Source: Comamonadaceae bacterium
GTDB lineage: Bacteria > Pseudomonadota > Gammaproteobacteria > Burkholderiales > Burkholderiaceae_C
Length of the DNA stretch: 48,523 nt
Direction of reading: 5' to 3'
NCBI GenBank assembly: GCA_947452635.1
Contig: CANGEE010000003.1
Location: 1-48,523 of the forward strand
Positions 45,453-48,523 of the stretch are shown here, one piece after another. The translations under genes were made by a program, and so were the position numbers. Numbering within the stretch: the first letter of the stretch is position 1; the number at the start of each line of letters is the position of its first letter. Under the pieces are notes generated by a model. The model was not told where the DNA came from, did not search any database, and saw nothing but the letters and a program-made list of their open reading frames with translations.

Positions 45453-47591
45453 CTAGAAACCGTTTCTAATTTGGCTGTAAACGTCCAAACCATCTGCTGT
45501 GCGACTGCGAACCTGAAACAGCCCAAGCCCTGATGTGCCCACTACCCAATTTGAGCGCAGCCCACAGCTATTTGCGCTGGTGCCCGTGCATGGAACATCC
45601 ACGCTGTTTGACGTGTAAGGTACGTTAACTGAGTTCGTCCCTCCGTTGACACCCGTTCCCCAATAAATAGCAGTTGACCAAGGATGAACATTCCCAGTGG
45701 ATATGCCAAAATTGATAGCAGCTGAAGTGGCACCAACAAAAGTCAGAAGATTGTTTTGAGTCGCTGTTGAAAAGGTGGGGTAGTAAGCAAAGCCTTGAGT
45801 TTCCGCAGGTGTTAAGGGCCTTGTAGCAAGCCGGTTTACATAAGTCATCGAACTGCCGTCAGACAAAATGATTTCAAATGTGTAAGGCTCTCCTTCCCCA
45901 ATGCTGGCGATATCAGAATCGCTCAAATAGTTGCCAACGGAAGTTGACAGGCCAGACATGGTTCCTGTGTTGTTTCCTGAGCCAATCAAATTGCCGTCGT
46001 TGCCGAGCCCTTTGAGATAACGCGGATTATTTGTAGTAAGTGTCGTGTAACTGTTCGAGTAATTTATTGCCAGTACAAATACACCTGCGCAAGAATAAGT
46101 TGTGTTGACGGTTGTCCAATCAGTTCCCGTTTTTGAAATTGCAGCAGCAGAAGTGATCGGCAGGTAAGAGCCGCACGAACCATTGAACTTTTGTGCGACG
46201 TAAGCCCCACCAGCTGGCAAACCCTTGCCCGTAATCTTTGCAACTACTGGTTTGCGATTTGTCGCGTCGGTCGATGAGATGAAATTTCCAACATAAAGGT
46301 TGATACCGGTCTCGTAGCGGTAATCGCCAGTGACTTGATTCACAATCTTTTGGACCACGGGTATCGCGTAGCTCTGGAAGTCACGCTGGTCGCCTATAAA
46401 TCTAAAGCCTTTATCTTGGCCGGACGCCAGATTGTCAAATCTTTTTACCACCATGAACGGTGAGCGAACCATGTCACCTAATTGGTCGACTGTACCATCC
46501 GCGAAAAGTATCGGAAACTTGACTGCCCACGTTGTGCCTTGCGAGTCAAGAGGGCGAATGATTCTGGGCGTCAGAAATGTAGCCCCATCGTATTTCGATT
46601 GAGTCAACATGTAACCGAAGATTCCAGCCCAGTACCAACTGGTATTGTTTGGCGTACTGTAATTTTGACTGTTCCACTTAAAGCTTGAATGCTTGAATGA
46701 ATTGGCTTGCGTCAGGTCACTTGTGACCACAAACTTAGCATCAGCACAGTCTGCCGATGGTGATTGTGGCGTTCCCCGGGTGGAGGATGAGGTTTGCTTG
46801 AAGCACTTATCCAACCTGCTTCTTAAAACTTCGAGGTCGCCAATCGTTAGGGTTGTTTTATCGGTAGGCGTGATCAAGCTCGCAGCAGAGTTCGCGTTTG
46901 GCAAAGCACCCGAGGCTATAACGAGGCTGGTGTATGGTGCTGTCGCCGTGCTATTGGCTGCAAGGTCGTTGCCAACCTTACCCGCACTCGTGCCCAGTAT
47001 GACCTGTCCGCTTGGCTGGACAGTGGCTGATACGTTGTCTAGCAACTTGTCCATCGCCCCTGAAAATGTGCTGCTGATTAAAGAGCCAGAAACCCCCATC
47101 GCTGACATGACTCCAGAAAGCGCAGAGCGATACGCTTGATCGGCCAGTTCAATTGATGCTGAATTGAAATTTCTTTGGCTTGAAGTGTTTGTACTCAAAT
47201 CCAGCGGGTTTCCGGAATTTGATAGAGAAGCTGCTATTGCGTTGGTTAGTTGGGTCACATTGGCTTGACCAGCAACTGATGCAACGCTGGTTAAACTTAT
47301 CCCTGTATCTCCACTCAAGCCATCTGCCCTGATGACGAAGGGTGGTGTAAATTTGGTTGAATCAAAGCTAAGTGAATATTTACCACTTGCGTCAGTGGTT
47401 GTCGTGCCAATTAATTGGCCAAGCGCATCGCGCACTGTGACAGCTGCGTTTTCAATCGGCGCGCCTGTTGCGACTGTTCCACCAAGAGAAGAGGTTGTAG
47501 AGCTACTTTCAATTTCGCTCAGGCTTCCGTTCCCGCTTCCACAGCCAACAATAAATAAGCAAACGATAATTGAAAGAGTTAGCAGTCGCAT
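45453..47591 (-). CDS. Large AT-rich secreted lipoprotein with a carboxypeptidase-regulatory-like domain
   Basis: 712 residues. A lipoprotein signal (LLTLSIIVCLFIVGC) gives the N-terminal Cys, followed by a Ser/Thr/Gly-rich linker. A transthyretin-like/carboxypeptidase regulatory domain follows (about 35-110; GAPIENAAVTVRDALGQLIG, TTTDASGKYSLSFD). The rest is low-complexity, Asn/Ser/Thr-rich beta-type sequence without a recognised catalytic motif. Its base composition is clearly more AT-rich than its neighbours. It has its own strong sigma-70 promoter and AAGGG before the ATG. With the integrase remnant next to it, recent acquisition is likely. A surface or adhesion role is a guess only. Confidence 0.75.
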   Translation of the reverse strand: MRLLTLSIIVCLFIVGCGSGNGSLSEIESSSTTSSLGGTVATGAPIENAAVTVRDALGQLIGTTTTDASGKYSLSFDSTKFTPPFVIRADGLSGDTGISLTSVASVAGQANVTQLTNAIAASLSNSGNPLDLSTNTSSQRNFNSASIELADQAYRSALSGVMSAMGVSGSLISSTFSGAMDKLLDNVSATVQPSGQVILGTSAGKVGNDLAANSTATAPYTSLVIASGALPNANSAASLITPTDKTTLTIGDLEVLRSRLDKCFKQTSSSTRGTPQSPSADCADAKFVVTSDLTQANSFKHSSFKWNSQNYSTPNNTSWYWAGIFGYMLTQSKYDGATFLTPRIIRPLDSQGTTWAVKFPILFADGTVDQLGDMVRSPFMVVKRFDNLASGQDKGFRFIGDQRDFQSYAIPVVQKIVNQVTGDYRYETGINLYVGNFISSTDATNRKPVVAKITGKGLPAGGAYVAQKFNGSCGSYLPITSAAAISKTGTDWTTVNTTYSCAGVFVLAINYSNSYTTLTTNNPRYLKGLGNDGNLIGSGNNTGTMSGLSTSVGNYLSDSDIASIGEGEPYTFEIILSDGSSMTYVNRLATRPLTPAETQGFAYYPTFSTATQNNLLTFVGATSAAINFGISTGNVHPWSTAIYWGTGVNGGTNSVNVPYTSNSVDVPCTGTSANSCGLRSNWVVGTSGLGLFQVRSRTADGLDVYSQIRNGF

Positions 47592-47663
47592 GATTGTTGC
47601 CCTTATTTAATATTCATTTAGGCTAGCTCTTTCAAAAATAGCCCCAATTTTGATAACGGTTTT

Positions 47664-47692
47664 ATACTACACTTAAATTTAATAAGAATCAA
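47664..47692 (-). promoter_or_regulatory. Strong sigma-70 promoter of the AT-rich lipoprotein gene
   Basis: On the minus strand TTGATT (47692-47687) and TAGTAT (47669-47664) are separated by exactly 17 bases. Transcription would start near 47657, giving a leader of about 66 bases. It is the best sigma-70-like promoter noticed in the window. Confidence 0.7.
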
Positions 47693-47743
47693 TTCAGCGA
47701 TTGCGATCCACATTCAAACTGAGCCACAAATGAAGCCCGAGCT

Positions 47744-47772
47744 CACAGTTGCATTTGTGCAAATGCTCTGTG
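47744..47772. repeat. Imperfect 29-base palindrome upstream of the lipoprotein promoter
   Basis: CACAG-TT-GCATTTG-TG-CAAATGC-T-CTGTG, with a perfect 7-bp core. It is centred about 100 bases upstream of the predicted lipoprotein start site. It could be an operator or the end hairpin of the upstream minus-strand gene; no T-run supports a terminator. The rest of the 47592-47873 gap is AT-rich with no gene seen. Confidence 0.45.
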
Positions 47773-47873
47773 TTATTGGGGGTGCATCAAGTAATTCTTG
47801 TTTTAAATGGTGAGGTTTTTGGTGTCAGGGACAACTTAGTAGTCGCAGGCTTAATGGCCAAGACCCTGAGCCC

Positions 47874-48523
47874 TTAGCGCGACAAAGCCGTCAAGTCATA
47901 GACCATCGTCAAGCCCCATGACGTGGCTTGAAAACTGCCGCGGTGAGCAGCGATGCGTCCCGCCGTCGCCATGACCGACCATTGTGGCGAAAGCCTGTAA
48001 CCCAGCCCCATGTCGTATTGTCCCACCAGCCCCCCACCCGTGGCCAAGCCACCCCCCCCACCGGCACCCGCCAGCGCTTGAGCCTCGGCAAACCAGGCGC
48101 CCACCAAAGACTGGTGCACACCCACGCCCAGCAGCCCGGACATGTAGGCACCCGCCTGCCCTTTGTAAGCCGCCAGGCCCTGCCCGGTGACGAACCATTG
48201 CGTGGAGGCGTCCGCCGGGCTGACAAAGTAATCCCATTGAGCACCCAAGAGGCTGACTTGCATGTCAGGATAGCTGTTGCGCCAAGCTGGGCGATCGCCC
48301 TTGTAGGTTTGCTGCACCAAACGCAGACGCAGGTGGTGCGGGTCCCAGCCCGCCAAATCGCCAATCGGTACAGTTTGCGCGCCGACATCAGGTGCGGAGA
48401 AATGATGCACCCACTTGAGTCCCAAACTGCTGCCCCTGAACGGGCCAGAAAATCCACCCTCTTGGCCCCAGGTTAAGGCCAGCGCATCATGCCGTGAGAG
48501 TTGCTGCTGCAACGACACGCCCG
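47874..48523 (-). CDS. C-terminal part of a putative outer-membrane beta-barrel protein (partial)
   Basis: The open frame runs off the window's right edge, so the start is not seen; at least 215 residues are present. The sequence alternates short hydrophobic strands with polar turns (WDYFVSPADASTQWFVTGQG, VGQYDMGLGYRLSPQWSVMA). It ends in a strand-like WGLTMVYDLTALSR, suggesting a barrel, though the last residue is not the usual Phe. A Gly-rich stretch (AGAGGGGGLATGGG) lies in the middle. No specific family is recognised; a porin-like or enzyme-type barrel is possible. Composition is normal for the genome, so the foreign segment probably ends before it. Confidence 0.6.
   Translation of the reverse strand, partial: GVSLQQQLSRHDALALTWGQEGGFSGPFRGSSLGLKWVHHFSAPDVGAQTVPIGDLAGWDPHHLRLRLVQQTYKGDRPAWRNSYPDMQVSLLGAQWDYFVSPADASTQWFVTGQGLAAYKGQAGAYMSGLLGVGVHQSLVGAWFAEAQALAGAGGGGGLATGGGLVGQYDMGLGYRLSPQWSVMATAGRIAAHRGSFQATSWGLTMVYDLTALSR

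Noticed and set aside
45454-45468. TAGAAAC-C-GTTTCTA palindrome at the end of the lipoprotein gene as terminator
   Set aside because: It overlaps the stop codon, has no T-run, and its loop would be too small.

Overview
The window looks like chromosomal DNA of a betaproteobacterium, most likely Burkholderiales close to the Comamonadaceae (Limnohabitans/Rhodoferax type). This is inferred from protein character: DUF2189 and DUF2788 proteins, a fused indolepyruvate ferredoxin oxidoreductase, a FixL/FixJ-like pair, YaeQ, and a DUF3717-DUF1289 protein. Other support is the dense GC-rich coding and frequent TTG leucine codons. No rRNA, tRNA or CRISPR array was seen. Almost all the sequence is core genome. 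The exception is a low-GC insert-like stretch at about 44.96-47.87 kb, with a dead integrase and a large AT-rich lipoprotein gene.

Layout: (1) 1-1.14 kb: end of an unknown gene, a perfect FNR/ANR box, then two small membrane-protein genes. (2) 1.15-1.41 kb: an origin-like non-coding block with DnaA boxes, TAC triplets and an AT-rich stretch, directly before minCDE (1.4-3.3 kb), which ends in a strong two-way terminator. (3) 3.4-8.7 kb, minus strand: fused 2-oxoacid:ferredoxin oxidoreductase and gamma-glutamyltransferase. (4) 8.9-13.4 kb: five-gene branched-chain amino-acid type ABC transporter (livKHMGF). (5) 13.5-21.6 kb, minus strand: MltA transglycosylase, a histidine kinase/response regulator pair and a YhdP-like giant envelope protein. 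(6) 21.6-28.7 kb: glnE, then a two-gene RND efflux system. (7) 28.7-30.4 kb, minus strand: M15 peptidase and Cho nuclease, translationally coupled. (8) 30.6-38.25 kb: a tight nine-gene plus-strand run (glutathione peroxidase, FAD oxidoreductase, DUF1365, Cfa-like methyltransferase, chalcone-isomerase-like protein, GPH/MFS transporter, DUF3833 lipoprotein, SDR, NTF2-like). It resembles the lipid-modification part of the sigma-E/ChrR singlet-oxygen regulon of Rhodobacter. (9) 38.3-41.4 kb: GST, purB, yaeQ, DUF3717/DUF1289. (10) 41.5-45 kb: a yybP-ykoY (Mn2+) riboswitch controlling a TerC-family gene, a holin-like protein, an M48 protease and moaC. (11) 45-48.5 kb: integrase remnant, AT-rich lipoprotein, and the C-terminal part of a putative outer-membrane barrel protein cut by the window edge.

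The observations most worth following are the oriC-like block next to minCDE rather than next to dnaA; the riboswitch, whose 3' P1 strand is perfectly complementary to the terC ribosome-binding site; and the nine-gene oxidative-stress/lipid cluster, which has no visible sigma/anti-sigma pair or photolyase. Start sites were chosen by Shine-Dalgarno, overlap and signal-peptide arguments and are stated where they matter.
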